A stretch of 64,000 nt of DNA from Phocoena phocoena (lineage: Eukaryota > Chordata > Mammalia > Artiodactyla > Phocoenidae), in the NCBI RefSeq assembly GCF_963924675.1, contig NC_089220.1, positions 57,918,639-57,982,638 on the forward strand. Direction: 5' to 3'. The notes below the pieces were generated by a model. The model saw only the letters and a list, made by a program, of their open reading frames with translations. It did not search any database and had not been told where the DNA came from. This document shows positions 1 to 11,395 of this stretch, one piece after another. Positions within the stretch are counted from its first letter, which is position 1. Every line of letters begins with the position of its first letter. Made by a program: the position numbers and the translations under genes.

Positions 1-955
1 ACTACTCAGTTTGGTACATATCTCTCCAGCCCTTTACTTATATACTTGTGATCATTATCTATGCACTGTTTGTAACTTCATTTATTTACTTAATGTATCT
101 TGGAGGTATTTCCATTAATATGGACATTTCCATTCAGAAATGTCTAACTCATCTAAGTCATTCTTTTAAGTAGCTATACAGCATTACATAATACATTTCT
201 TATGTATGTATACACACCTTATTGACAAGTATTTAATTTGTGTTTTTCAATTTTTTATTATTGCAATATTATATATGACCAACCATATGAAAATTCTAAT
301 ACTTAACCATACTTAATCTACCCAAATGACATTTTCATATAGCTCCATGCGGTACCATTAGAGAAAGACATCAATAAACATTTTAACACACAAATACATG
401 CGCATGTGCTTATATGCATATCCTTTATATAGATTTCTAAAACTGGACATGGTGGAGGAAACAGTCAACACATTTTAATCTTTCAGATAGTAACATACTT
501 ATAAAGATAAATTCATGACTATTTTCTACTCCCACAAATTGTGTGTGAGACACAATTGTTCTGCATCTTCCTCAGCCTTTAAACTATTTTCAAATTGATA
601 GACAAGAATACATTTCGAAAATGTTCATATCATCATACATGTCCCTGTAAAGAATATTGGCGATCATTTTAACTTTTTCCATCTGAGAAGCAACAGCTAT
701 ATCTCACTCATTTCCCTATATTTTAATGCCTTTTGATTTTCCATTTTTAATTGAAATTTGTGTTGAAATAATTGTAGATTTGCTTGCAGTTGTAAGAAAT
801 AATATAGCGAGAACTGCTATGCACTTTATACATTTTCCTCCAATGGTAATATTTGGCAAAACTATATATATTATAATATCACTACCAGGATATTGATATC
901 AATAAAATCCTCCAATCTTATTCAGATTTCCCTTTTTTTTTTACCCATATTCATG
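1..955. other. AT-rich sequence without recognised features
   Basis: I see no open frame of note, RNA gene or recognisable repeat here. The base composition is strongly A+T rich with short poly-T runs (for example near 932-941). It may contain very old repeat remnants that cannot be named by eye. Confidence 0.5.
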
Positions 956-959
956 TGTG

Positions 960-1740
960 TGTATCTGTATTAAATTCCATATAAGTTTTTCACTTGTACA
1001 GGCTTTTGTATCTACTATCATGACCAATATTCTGAGCAAGTATCCCTTTTATAAACACATCCACTTCCTTCCCATCACCTCCTAATACATAACTTTGGCA
1101 ATCAACAATCTTTCATTTCTAAATTTTGTCACTTCAAAAATGTTATACAAATATAAATATATTAAACAGTATTAAACCTTTTGTGATTGGCTTTTTTTAT
1201 CCATTCAGCAGTATCTCCTTGAGATCCATCCAAGTAGTTGAGTGTATTAACAATTCCTTCCTTTTTACTGCTGAGTAGTATTCCATGGTATGTATGTACC
1301 ACAGTTTACCATTTGCCTGTTGAAGGAAATCAGGACTGAGAGCAATCTGGGCTATTACAAATTATGCCTTTGCAAATATTTGTGTATAGGTTTTTGTGTA
1401 GTTATAATTTTTTATTTCTCTGAGATATATGCTCTAGAGTGCAATTGTTGGGTTGTATGAAAATTGTGTGTATAATTTTTTAAGCAACTGCCAAACATTT
1501 TCAGAGTAAGTGACCATTTTATACCCCCACCATCAATATATGAGTGACTTGGTTTCTCCACATTCTCACTAACTTTTGGTGTTGATATTATATATATTTT
1601 TTCATTTTAGTGATTCTGATAGGTTTATAGTAATATACCAACTATAGTTTTAATTCGTATTCCTCTAATGGCTGGTGATATTGGAAAGCTCTTCATGTTT
1701 TCTTACTGGAAAACTAATTTTCCCAAAATATTTATTTTAT
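960..1740 (-). mobile_element. Old LINE-1 (L1M-type) 3' end fragment
   Basis: Read on the minus strand this resembles the 3' part of L1: the end of ORF2 followed by 3' UTR. The + strand shows typical antisense L1 phrases, such as the 'gctgagtagtattccatggtatg' stretch near 1271-1293 (complement of the C-terminal ORF2 region) and 'gagatccatccaagtagttg' near 1220. There are many indels and no surviving reading frame, so this is an old, inactive copy. The edges are approximate and no target-site duplication was found. Confidence 0.7.
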
Positions 1741-4654
1741 AAATCATTTTTGTAAGTGTTTTGAATGTTTAAAATTTTTACATTTAGAAATACAAACACA
1801 TTTGTAGTATAGTTTATTCCTAAAGATTCTTTTCTGCCTGCCAGAGGAAGTAGTGACCCCAATCACTACCTGAGGTCATAGAACCTCTGCTCCATCCTGA
1901 TTTACTGTTACCAAATTTCATTGTTAACTGAAAGTAGAATAGGTCAAGTCATATAAGGGGCTCCTGTAAATCTGTCTCTGGCAGAGTACATTACTAGTAC
2001 AAATATGTGTGGTGGAGCAAAACACACACAAATGAAAATCAAAAGGAGATGCCTGATAATATTGGCCCAGAATAATATGGTATTAACTCACTGATTAACT
2101 TAAGAGGAATCTTCAACAATATTTTATTTAAGAAATATCTACTTAATTTCAAAATGAAAATATCATTACATCATCTCATTTTTGTAAGCATATATAGTTT
2201 CCTTGATTACTTAGTTGTGATGAATGTAGGGAAAAAATATTTCCCGCAACTTAAATAATATCACTACTTTTATTTGTCTCATAATCAAGAAATTTTGAAG
2301 AGCCTATAAGTTGTAAATTTGTTGGTTGATATTAAAAATTGTTTTTATTTCTTCAATGGTGGATAAAGTCATCTAAAATTAAACATCTTTACACTTAAGT
2401 TTTTTTTGGTTCAGGAATTAAGATAGCTGTTTAAGTTGGAATATAAGCAGATGGTCAGTGAATGCTCTGTTCAATTCTAAGCCATCCATTTCTGATATTT
2501 TCCTATTTAATCTCTTTTAACCAAAGCAGAGTTAAATCTAAATTATTCACTCTAATTCATTTTAAGCCAGTACTTAATAAATGTACTTCCATAAATCTTG
2601 CAATTTAGATTTTAATAGTAATTATCAATGATTACCTTTTTTGTTGTTGTGAATAATACAATTTTTAAAGTTTTTTGCAAAACCTTTAAAAACAAAATAA
2701 TAGCTTTTCAGAAAGTTAAGTCCTGGCACTTGCGGCACTTATGTAAAAAAGTGGCAAATTAATGTAATAGTACATAAACAAAATTACTAATAATGAGTAA
2801 CCAAAGAGGAATTGATTGACAGGGTAAATCACTTTAAAGCTAAAAGAAATCTTTTTGCCTAATTGATCTTCATAGCTCATTGAACAGTTACCATTGTTTA
2901 TTTTACATCCCTTTGGGTGGTGATTGTGCCCCCATGCTAAACTAAAATTGTGGTCAGACTACCTCTACAAAGGAGAAGAGCCAGATAGAATGCAGTATAA
3001 CTAAGTTTGGATTTTAGGTGTTTCTTTTCAGCATAGCTTTTAAAGGGAAAAAACAAAATATAGATTTCTGAAAGGTCATAGGATTAATGTGTCAAGTTAG
3101 ATCATCTAGCTCCATACACATACCTGAGACATTGCGACAATCAAATGGATGGTGGTTTCTTTCATCATTTTCATTAGCACATGATAGCACCTACTTAGAG
3201 ATGTACAGGTTTTAATCAACATTCATTTTCAGACACAAATTTTCACATATTAAAGTCTCTCAAAGCAAAATTACCACCAAGTTGTTCCAGACTCTTTGTT
3301 GCACTGTGGGACCATTTTAAGTTCTTTCATGAGAAAAAAATATATATATTGAAATTATCTGTTGGCAACTTAGCAACTTACTTCTGTGTATATTTAGTTA
3401 CTACTTTTGAATGTGTAGAATTGTTTGACATATAGTTCATATCCGCTTTCTCTCCTTAGGTCTACTTTCAAAGGTGTATTTTCTCTGTATAAACAAAATT
3501 CCAGAACTTGTAATTTAGTCTCTTGTCAGAATCTTCACTATTGACTTACGTGAATTTCAAGACATGTTAAAATCTCCTAGAAAATTATTTCACTGAGAGA
3601 CTTACTGTCTTTTATTCTATATACTTTGTTATCTCTGTGTTTTATTATATGTATATTTTCACATAAATTTCATTATTATTGAAGTTCTGGTTCAATAATT
3701 ATAAAGAGTTATATCATGAAATAATTCCTTAAAGAACATTACTATAATTAAAATGATGTAGATCTTATTTAAAAAGTTGCATTATTAATTTGTCTCAGGT
3801 TTTAATGGCAGTATACATGAATGTCTCTACAAACAATTCTTTCTGAATGCTTCTGATATTATATATCAATAACTCAGTGCTTTCCCATTTTTGTTTTGAC
3901 TGCCAATATGGTCTAAATTTGTTGCTAAATGGAAGTAGTTAATATGTTCTACATGATAGAAACTTTTTTTTTGTCCTATTGAATATATGTGAGAGATAAA
4001 TCATGGATAAACTAAAATAATTCACTCATGAAAAAAAGACTGTAGAATTAAGCAGATGAATGATACAAGCAACAATATAATGCATTCTGTTCACATGATT
4101 TATGGCATTTGAAGGAAAATTAGTATTTTGCAAAGGTATTGATCATGAAAAGGTTATTCATTTTGTTTTTTTATCCTCTACCTGAGACAATGATAAAGTG
4201 TTACTCTTTTGTTACTTAAAACACAAGACTTTAAAGTGTTTATATTAGTCCACTACTAAATATCCTAAGGCAAAAAAACCAGGAAAAATGGGCCCATTCT
4301 TTTTATTCCTCTCAAACATAGTTAAATGGCAAATCCAATTTTGAATACAAAATATTTAGATACTTTCTTTACAAAAATACTTTCACTAAATATTGACTTA
4401 ATCTCAATTACCAGTTAAACTATATAAAATAATATAAAATTTTATAGTCAATTTTGAAAAAGAAAAGACTATGTAAAAATCATAGTGAATCACCAAAGAT
4501 GCTTCTGGTAATATTGTTTTAGTATGACATTTTTCTCTTTATTTAAATCATCTTTTATACATAATAAGCTTAATGGTAGCAGCCTGCTTTGGAATTCTTT
4601 CAAAAGAGAAAAGAAATAGAGAATAGGAAATAGTATTTCTCCAGCTGTTTTTTA
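1741..4654. other. AT-rich sequence without recognised features
   Basis: Nearly 3 kb of A+T-rich DNA with no coding potential and no repeat family I can name. The stretch around 1840-2000 is locally richer in G+C but has no open frame or splice-framed exon that I can defend. Confidence 0.45.
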
Positions 4655-4706
4655 TTTTCACTTTTAGATATACTTTTAGATTTTCACTTTTAGATATACT
4701 TTTAGA
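4655..4706. repeat. Perfect 26-bp tandem duplication
   Basis: A 26-bp unit beginning ttttcacttttagatatact occurs at 4655-4680 and is repeated exactly at 4681-4706. Two identical copies in otherwise non-repetitive DNA point to a local slippage or repair duplication that is recent relative to the surrounding sequence. Confidence 0.95.
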
Positions 4707-4899
4707 TATCTTTATATACAAATCATTTGAATTCATTTCCCCATAGTTTTCCAAGTACAAGTTCATATATCTTATAAAAGTAATAGGAGGAAGACATCAA
4801 ATGAGAATACAAACATGTGGTTCCCTCTTTATCTAGCTCACAAGCCTATGCTAATAGATAGAAATATAGACACTACATGTAGTGGGAACTATGGATTAT

Positions 4900-5105
4900 A
4901 TAATTAATACAGATTCAAATCCCAGTTCTGCCAGTTACTGGTTTTGCTGCTTCATTCATGTCACAACACTTCTCTGAGTTTAGTTTCCTCATCTCTAAGT
5001 GGAAGTAACAATCCTGTGTTATTGTAGTGTTATGATATCATGAGTTGATATAAGTACTGTGCTAGATCCACAGTGCACATGATTTACAAATACTATATTT
5101 GTCAA
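4900..5105 (+). mobile_element. MIR SINE fragment
   Basis: The region carries the core pattern of the ancient tRNA-derived MIR family: a B-box-like 'attcaaatcccagttctgcc', then a 'cacttctctgagtttagtttcctcatctctaa' core near 4966-4998, then a degenerate 3' part. The order matches the forward strand of MIR. It is heavily diverged, as expected for a pan-mammalian relic, and has no promoter capacity that I would defend. Confidence 0.75.
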
Positions 5106-5109
5106 TCTC

Positions 5110-6102
5110 ATCTCTCACATTTCCTACTTTTAGTATTAGTACAAATATGATGCTACTGTCCCAGTTGACAAGGAACAAGGCTGGAGATTTCTCTTGAAGG
5201 AAAACACCATAATATAGTCAAAATTAAATCCTAATAAAATATTCTTTAAACCTAAGACTGGTGTTGGTAATAAATAGAACAGAGTTTTTATATAACCTTG
5301 AGAAAATTCTGCCTTTTCAAGGATATTTTGCCTTTACAAGAAAATTTAAAGAAATTTTTTGTGAATACTCGAAAGAACTTCACATGTATATCCAAGTGCT
5401 GCTTTATTTCAGGAAATAAATGTCATGGGGGTGCAAATTCTAAATAGAATTTTGATACCTGAGATAGACATGAATATGCTTCCCTCCTGTGATGGACACT
5501 GAGATCTAGACTAAATTTACTTTGAGTGAACAAAAGATTTGCTAGGAAGAACTGCACTACAACAGTATTTTTAGAAATTAATTCTAATTTGTCCTCATGA
5601 TATTTTCTTTTCCCTGTTCCAGAAAGGCATCTAGTGCTCTTTGTCTTGTTTTGGGCAGGAATGTTTGTATTTTGAAGAAAAAAAATCTTAAAAATAGCAG
5701 ACATTATCTTTCCTTGATTTTATTTTGCAAAAGTCTGAGATCTAGAGTGAATTTTGAGGGGAGGGAAATGGGAAGGGGGATGACAGAAAAAAGAAAATGG
5801 ATATTTCCTCTAACATGGAATGGAGATGGATATTGACAGTCCCACAAGTAGTAAGAATTTAGTCCCCACTCCTTGGGAACATTCTGAGAATGATAATCTC
5901 AACCTCAGAAAGGAAGGAGCTGGTGGTGCATCTAGCAAGGCTGCTCAACAGACAGTGATCAGGACTCCCAGGCTTGGCAGAGCCATTTATTTTCAAAAGA
6001 TAATACAATGAGATTATCTTCTATGATGATGTCTTACTAAAGTTAGAGAAACTGCCTCAGTTTTTCAGGTATAAATAAATCTAGCTCCTAAGTGACACTA
6101 GA
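5110..6102. other. Unique AT-rich sequence
   Basis: No recognised gene or repeat. Short open frames near 5.4-6.0 kb have no domain, signal or repeated codon pattern, overlap one another on both strands, and look like chance. Confidence 0.45.
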
Positions 6103-6164
6103 TAATATGAGGAAGGTCACAATGAATACTGGGTAATATGAGGAAGGTCACAATGAATACTGGG
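6103..6164. repeat. Perfect 31-bp tandem duplication
   Basis: A 31-bp unit beginning taatatgaggaaggtcacaa occurs at 6103-6133 and is repeated exactly at 6134-6164; the first five bases of a third copy follow. No known repeat family is involved. It is a likely length-polymorphic site. Confidence 0.95.
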
Positions 6165-6462
6165 TAATACATCAGATTGTATTAATTTCATGGGGCATTA
6201 TCTGGAAACAGATGTTTATGAATCATAATATCTAGCAAGCACATACATTTAAAGGGCGAGTAAGAGGGATTTTCTGTTTACATATATATTCTGGTTATAT
6301 TTAACTCTTTTAGCTAGAGCAAGAGTCCACAGAGATGACATGTTATGGACATCCACCACAAGATTTCAGGCATGAGTTGTGTCCATGTGTTCACTTTTAG
6401 AATTTATAGATACTCAAAAAATTGGCTTATTGTACCACATGCGAAAGCAACCAAACCAACTT
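6165..6462. other. Unique AT-rich sequence
   Basis: Roughly 300 bases between two tandem duplications. I see no gene, RNA or named repeat in it. Confidence 0.4.
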
Positions 6463-6506
6463 AGCTTTTATCTCTCAGGACTAAAGCTTTTATCTCTCAG
6501 GACTAA
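6463..6506. repeat. Perfect 22-bp tandem duplication
   Basis: A 22-bp unit beginning agcttttatctctcaggact occupies 6463-6484 and is repeated exactly at 6485-6506. It lies 300 bp from the 31-bp duplication and about 1.8 kb from the 26-bp one. Confidence 0.95.
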
Positions 6507-7619
6507 GATTTCTGATTTGGAGGTGACAGAGGTAGTAAAAAGATAGGATGCTATGTTTACCTTCTGGATTAAGAAGTTACCTGTTTATAGTGAGATTAAA
6601 GAACATCACCTAAATATTGGCACTATGTATGAAGAGAATGATTTTTTAATTCAGCATCATGCTATGTCATTCACAACCCTGAGGTTCAGTCTCTGAAGAC
6701 ACTCTGGCCAAGTTCATAATAAAAGCAATGTTAAAAATCTAAAAGAGTAAGTTAGGTAAAATAGTTGATAAACTAGAAGTTTTGAAATATACTGAGAATA
6801 AGTCCTGTCTTCTTTGTTTGGGAATTTAATGAAATAAGGTTGAAAGTTTCTTGGAGACATGCCCTTTTCCCCACATCCACTTGATGGCATAAGAGAGAAG
6901 GTTCAGCTAGAACTAATTGAGATAAGAGAGTGACTGCAAAAAAAAGGGATTTTTCTCAATTATTAGGCAGCAGGGTCCATTGGCAGCAGTGGAAGCAATA
7001 AGGCCTGAAGATTGGCACCACTGTCTTCTGAGAGAATTTAATAACTTATGCCAGTTACAAAGGAAAGACCATGAGCACTTCTGGAACCCTAGAAGGAAAA
7101 AGAAGGTGCATCTGAGAGCTATGTTCTTTCTTATGGAGACTCTGATCCAGTGTCTTTACTATATTCCATCTGTCAATGTGACGTAGCAAGTATGACTTTA
7201 TACAAAAATAAAATAAAATATTGTTTTGGTATTCAAAGTGTAGGTACAAATTTTTGCAAAAGACATGATGGATAAGGGCATTAAGTGTAAGTTATTTTTC
7301 AAAATATTATATTAGAGGTCTTACTATAAAGGGAGAGTTAATAATTAGAAGCAATTTAGATTATTCTTCCATGCTTGAAAAACAAATTCCTTTGCTTGGG
7401 AAAACAAAATAAAGGACTCAGAAAACGTCAATGACTTTTCTATGCCTTCAATAAGCAGTATTCACAGGACTGTTATTGAAGATGCGAAGAAAGTCAAGTT
7501 AGCACTATCTATCTGACTGCTCAGAGAACTCACCTAGCCATCTCTAAATTATCCAGGGTGTAAGATCTGACTGCAGACACCATTGAAGCCACCCTCAGTT
7601 TCAGCCACTACAAATGTAT
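6507..7619. other. Unique sequence without recognised features
   Basis: No recognised gene. A short frame around 6980-7186 is locally richer in G+C but has no recognisable domain, and I treat it as chance. No repeat family is recognised. Confidence 0.4.
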
Positions 7620-7965
7620 TGGGATGGTTAATTTTACATGTCAACTTCGCTGAGCCATGCCCAGATATTTAGTCAAACATTATTCTGCAGGCTTCTGTGA
7701 GCGTGTTTTTGGATGAGATTAGCATTTTAATCTGTGGGATTTAAGTAAAGTAGACTGTCCTCCATAATGTTGGTAGACTTCATTCAATCAGGTGATTGCC
7801 TGAATAGAACAAAAACTAGCCTTTCCTAAACAAGAAGGAATTCTGCCAGCTGACAGCTTTGCATGTTGAACAGCAACATCAACTCTCAGCTCTTCCCCAG
7901 GTCTCCAGCCTGCTGGCCAACCCTGCAGATTGTGGATTTGCCAGCCTCCAGAATTATGTAAGTCT
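7620..7965 (+). mobile_element. Old ERVL-type solo LTR (MLT2-like)
   Basis: The stretch begins with 'tgggatggttaattttacat' and follows the layout I associate with MLT2-class ERVL long terminal repeats: 'gtcaacttcgctgagccatg', then 'ttttggatgagattagcatt', then 'caatcaggtgattgcctgaa', and a terminal 'ctgctggccaaccctgcaga' and 'gccagcctccagaattatgt' part. No internal retroviral genes flank it, so it is a solitary LTR or fragment. The family name comes from pattern memory and could be off by one subfamily; the class is more secure. Confidence 0.6.
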
Positions 7966-8065
7966 CATTGTGAGAAGGAAGTGAAGGCTAAAGTTGAGTT
8001 TTATGTGCTGAAGAAGTGCTTCAGGCCAAGCCACCCTACAAAGACTGGGAGAGGTTTTTCGTTTG

Positions 8066-8128
8066 CTTTTCTCTTTCTCTTTCTCTTTCCCTTTCTCTCT
8101 CTGTCTCTGTCTCTCTCTCTCAGTCTCT
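8066..8128 (+). repeat. Pyrimidine-rich (TCTTTC)n/(TC)n microsatellite
   Basis: About 60 bases of tttctc and tctctg units. The open frames across it, rich in Phe/Leu/Ser, are simply translations of the microsatellite. Confidence 0.9.
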
Positions 8129-8214
8129 TTCCATTCAAGGAAATATCATTCAAAACACTAGAAAACACAAACTAAAGAAACTGAGACTTCAAAAAAACAC
8201 ACTTGAAAACTAAT

Positions 8215-8925
8215 ACACATTAAAAAAAAAAAGCTTAGAAATGTCACTAATTGAACAACCAAACTACAGAAAGTAAAAAAAAAAAAAGCTGAGGAGAGGC
8301 AGTAATCTGATTTTCAGAGTTACCAGTTACCACATTATGTTATTCAAATGTCCAGAAAGCACAATGAATGTGAAGAAACAAAGGAAGTATGGCCCATTCA
8401 CAGAAAAAATGAACAGAAACTTTCACCCAGGAAGAACAATCTTTGGATTTAAAATACAAAAATTTTAAATCAACTGATTAAAATATGCTCAAATAGCTAA
8501 AGAAAAGCATAAACCAATCTCTAAAGGAAACCAAGAGAATGATGTATGTGCACACAGAGAGTTCTGGAGCTGAAAGCTATGAAAATGAAATGAAAAACCC
8601 ACTAAGAATTTCAATAGCAGTTTTGAACAGAAGGAAGAAACAATTAGTAAGACTGAGGATAGGTCAATTGAAATTATCTGTTCTGTAAAGCAGAATGAAA
8701 CAAGAATGATGGAAAATGAGCAGCACCTAAGAAACCTGTGGACACATGAAGAATGCAAACATACACCTAATGAGAATCCCAAAAGAAGAGGAAAGAGTGA
8801 TGGGTAGAATATTTGAAAAAATAAGGGCTGAAAACTTCCCAAATTTGATTTTAAAAACCCCACAAATCTACACATTCAAGAAGCTCAACAACCCCAAGAA
8901 TGATAAATACAAAGATAATGATTTT
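8215..8925 (+). mobile_element. L1M/HAL1-type ORF1 relic
   Basis: On the plus strand the sequence has the diverged pattern of old L1 ORF1: an A-rich start, a glutamate/lysine-rich middle ('gaaggaagaaacaattagta' near 8629) and then the stretch 'cctaatgagaatcccaaaag aagagg' followed by 'gaaaacttcccaaatttg'. That last part corresponds to the conserved ORF1 region just before the RNA-binding domain. Frames are broken by stops and indels. Two other copies of this kind occur at about 16.7-17.6 kb and 45.4-46.3 kb. An open frame of 128 codons on the opposite strand (8489-8875) is antisense noise. Confidence 0.65.
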
Positions 8926-10057
8926 AGTTATAGTTTCCAATTGGGAAAATTGATATAACAAGATGCTTTTAAATTATCTTTTCGACAGTTGATATGTTCT
9001 ACCTCAGTGTAACTTTTCTTTTGGTTTGAAATACATAGTTTTATCATTCAGATGTGCTATGTTTAGGATAAAATTCTTTTAGATCTTAGTAGCCTCAGGT
9101 GCATCTTATATTTACATCAGCACTCTGTACCTGATAAGAGGCTTTTAAAATTGTTTTTAACAATGATATTCAGACTCTGGAGTAATAGCACAAAGTAAAG
9201 GGATCAATCAAATGTAAACCTTGACATTTCCTGAAATACCACCATAAAACCAAAGAGACATTGTAGAAATAGCATGTGATTTTTCTATTATGACACACTG
9301 CACTTTTGGGAACTGTGCGAACTAACTAATCAAAATAATTTAACACTTTTGGCTTTTACTCTTTTGGAAACTTCTAATAAACTTTTCAGTATCTATTAAA
9401 CTGGAAATTAGTTTTCACTCAATATCTACATAATAATTTTTTAAAAATAAATTTTACTCCTTTGGCTCCTTGAATTCTTGAGCATGTCCAAACTTCTTGA
9501 ATCAGTCCAAAACAAATGCTGGGCCCAACTACCATTTTTGGATCCTATAAAGACATGTCCTTGATTTAAAATTAACTAAGCTTTGGACTAGTAGTACAGG
9601 AACTTGTCAGTAGACAATTATAATTCCAAGAAAAGGACATGGGAATACAGTTAAGATATGATATTGAAAGAGTACATGTATGAACAGGCTAAGAGAAAAT
9701 GAGAGGACACATTTTAGCCTCAAAACTAGAAGTTATACTTTGTCTCCTATTAGATTTCTTACATGAAGACACCTCTAAAAGTAGCAAGGGTTCATAGGTG
9801 CCAGGAAGCTGAATAAAAGTACATAATATGATCTAGTTTAACATTTTGGCTACCCAACATCGTCATATGCATTTATTTTCAAACTTACACGTTCACAGTA
9901 CATTGTTTGGGCCAGATTCTCGCTTATCTCTCATCCAACAGAGAATAGATACATATGAACTATTAATCGATTTCAGTGATCAACAAAAAAATCAATTAAT
10001 TGCTATCTGCATTGCTTATTGGCTGCATTAAACAAGCCAAATAAAAAATGAAAGATA
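8926..10057. other. Unique AT-rich sequence
   Basis: No gene, structured RNA or nameable repeat was seen. The stretch ends at the left edge of the inverted L1 insertion. Confidence 0.4.
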
Positions 10058-11395
10058 ATTTTATATATAGTAGTATGTATATGTCAATCCCAATCTCCAA
10101 ATTTGTCCCTCACCCCTCTCCACTTACACACTGGTAACCAAAAGTATTTTTTCTGCATTTGTAACTCTATTTCTCTTTTGTAGATAAGTTCATTTGTACC
10201 TTTTTTTAGATTCCACTAATAAACGATATCATATGATATCTTTCTCTGACTTTGCTCAGTATGACAGCCTCTAGGTCCATCCATGTTGCTGCAAATGGCA
10301 TTATTTTGTTCTTTTTTATGGCTGAGTAATATTCATTTGTATATAGGTACGTCTTTATCCATTCCTCTGCTGGTGGGCATTTAGGTTGCTTCCATACTGT
10401 CCTCCATAGTGGCTGTGTCAATTTACATTCCCACCAACAGTGTAGGAGGGTTTCCTTTTCTCCACACCCTCTCCAGCATTTGCTTTTAGACTTTTTGATG
10501 ATGGCCAATCTGACCAGCATATGTGGTGATACCTCATTATAGTTTTGATTTGCGTTTCTTTAATAATTAGTCATGTTGAGCATCTTTTCATGTGCTTTTT
10601 TGGCCATCTGTATGTATTCTTTGGAGAGATGTCTATTTAGATCTTCTCACTTTTTGATTGGGTTATTTATTTTTTGATACTGAACTACATGAGCTGCTTG
10701 TATATTTTGGAGATTAATCCCTTGTTGGTTGTTTCGTTTGCAAATATTTTCTCCCATTCTGAGGGTTGCCTTTTAGTCTTGTTTACGGTTTCCTTTGCTG
10801 TGCAAAAACTTTTAAGTTCAATTAGGTCCCATTTATTTTTATTTTCATTACTCTAGGAGGTGGATTGAAAAAGATCTTGCTGCAATTTATGTCAAAAAGT
10901 GTTCTGCCTCTGTTTTCCTCTGTTTTAAAATATCCGACCTTACATTTAGGTCTTTAATCTATTTTTAGTTTATTTTTGTGTATAGTTTTAGAGAGTGTTC
11001 TAATATCATTCTTTTACATCCAGTAAAAGCTGTCCAGTTTTCCCAGCACCACTTATTGAATGAGACTGTCTTTTCTCCATTGTATATTCTTGTCTCCTTT
11101 GTCATAGATTAGGTGACCATAGGTGCGTGTGTTTATCATTGAGCTTTCTATCCTATTCCATTGATCTATATTTCTGTTTTTGTGCCAACTAATAAGGACC
11201 TACTGTATAGCACAGGGAACTCTACTCTATACTCTGTAATAGCTTATATGGGAAAAGAGTCTAAAAAAGAGTGGATATATGTATACATGTATACATATTC
11301 ACTTTGCTATACACCTGAAACTAACACAACATTGCAAATCAACTATACTCCAATAAAAATGTTTAAAAATAAATTTTTAAAAATTCAAAAGAGAA
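10058..11395 (+). mobile_element. 5'-inverted LINE-1 (twin-priming structure)
   Basis: The element has two parts in opposite orientation. From about 10058 to 11187 the sequence is L1 read on the minus strand, running from the 3' UTR (left) into the C-terminal half of ORF2 (right, ending near 'tttctgtttttgtgcca'). At 11188 the orientation flips: 'actaataaggacctactgta' to about 11395 is the plus-strand end of the same 3' UTR, finishing with 'actccaataaaaat' and an A-rich tail. The inverted part stops only a few bases of L1 coordinate short of where the direct part begins. That is the signature of twin-primed target-primed reverse transcription. Flanking target-site duplications are not clear by eye. 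The copy is inactive. Confidence 0.85.
10206..10520 (-). pseudogene. L1 ORF2 C-terminal relic within the inverted segment
   Basis: A 104-codon open stretch on the minus strand matches the end of L1 ORF2: an Ile-Lys-Lys-Ser-Lys segment, the Cys-Trp-Arg-Gly-Cys-Gly zinc-knuckle-like motif, and the [14 protein letters not shown] motif, then a Tyr-Tyr-Ser-Ala-Ile-Lys-Lys motif. These are the cysteine-rich C-terminal features of L1 ORF2p. It has no endonuclease or reverse transcriptase in frame and is a dead fragment. Confidence 0.85.

Noticed and set aside
6980..7186. Possible small exon with Met-Ala-Ala-Val-Glu start
   Set aside because: No splice sites or domain that I can defend, and an overlapping minus-strand frame of the same length. 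Probably chance.
8016..8213. Ser/Leu-repeat protein frame
   Set aside because: Translation of a (TC)n microsatellite.
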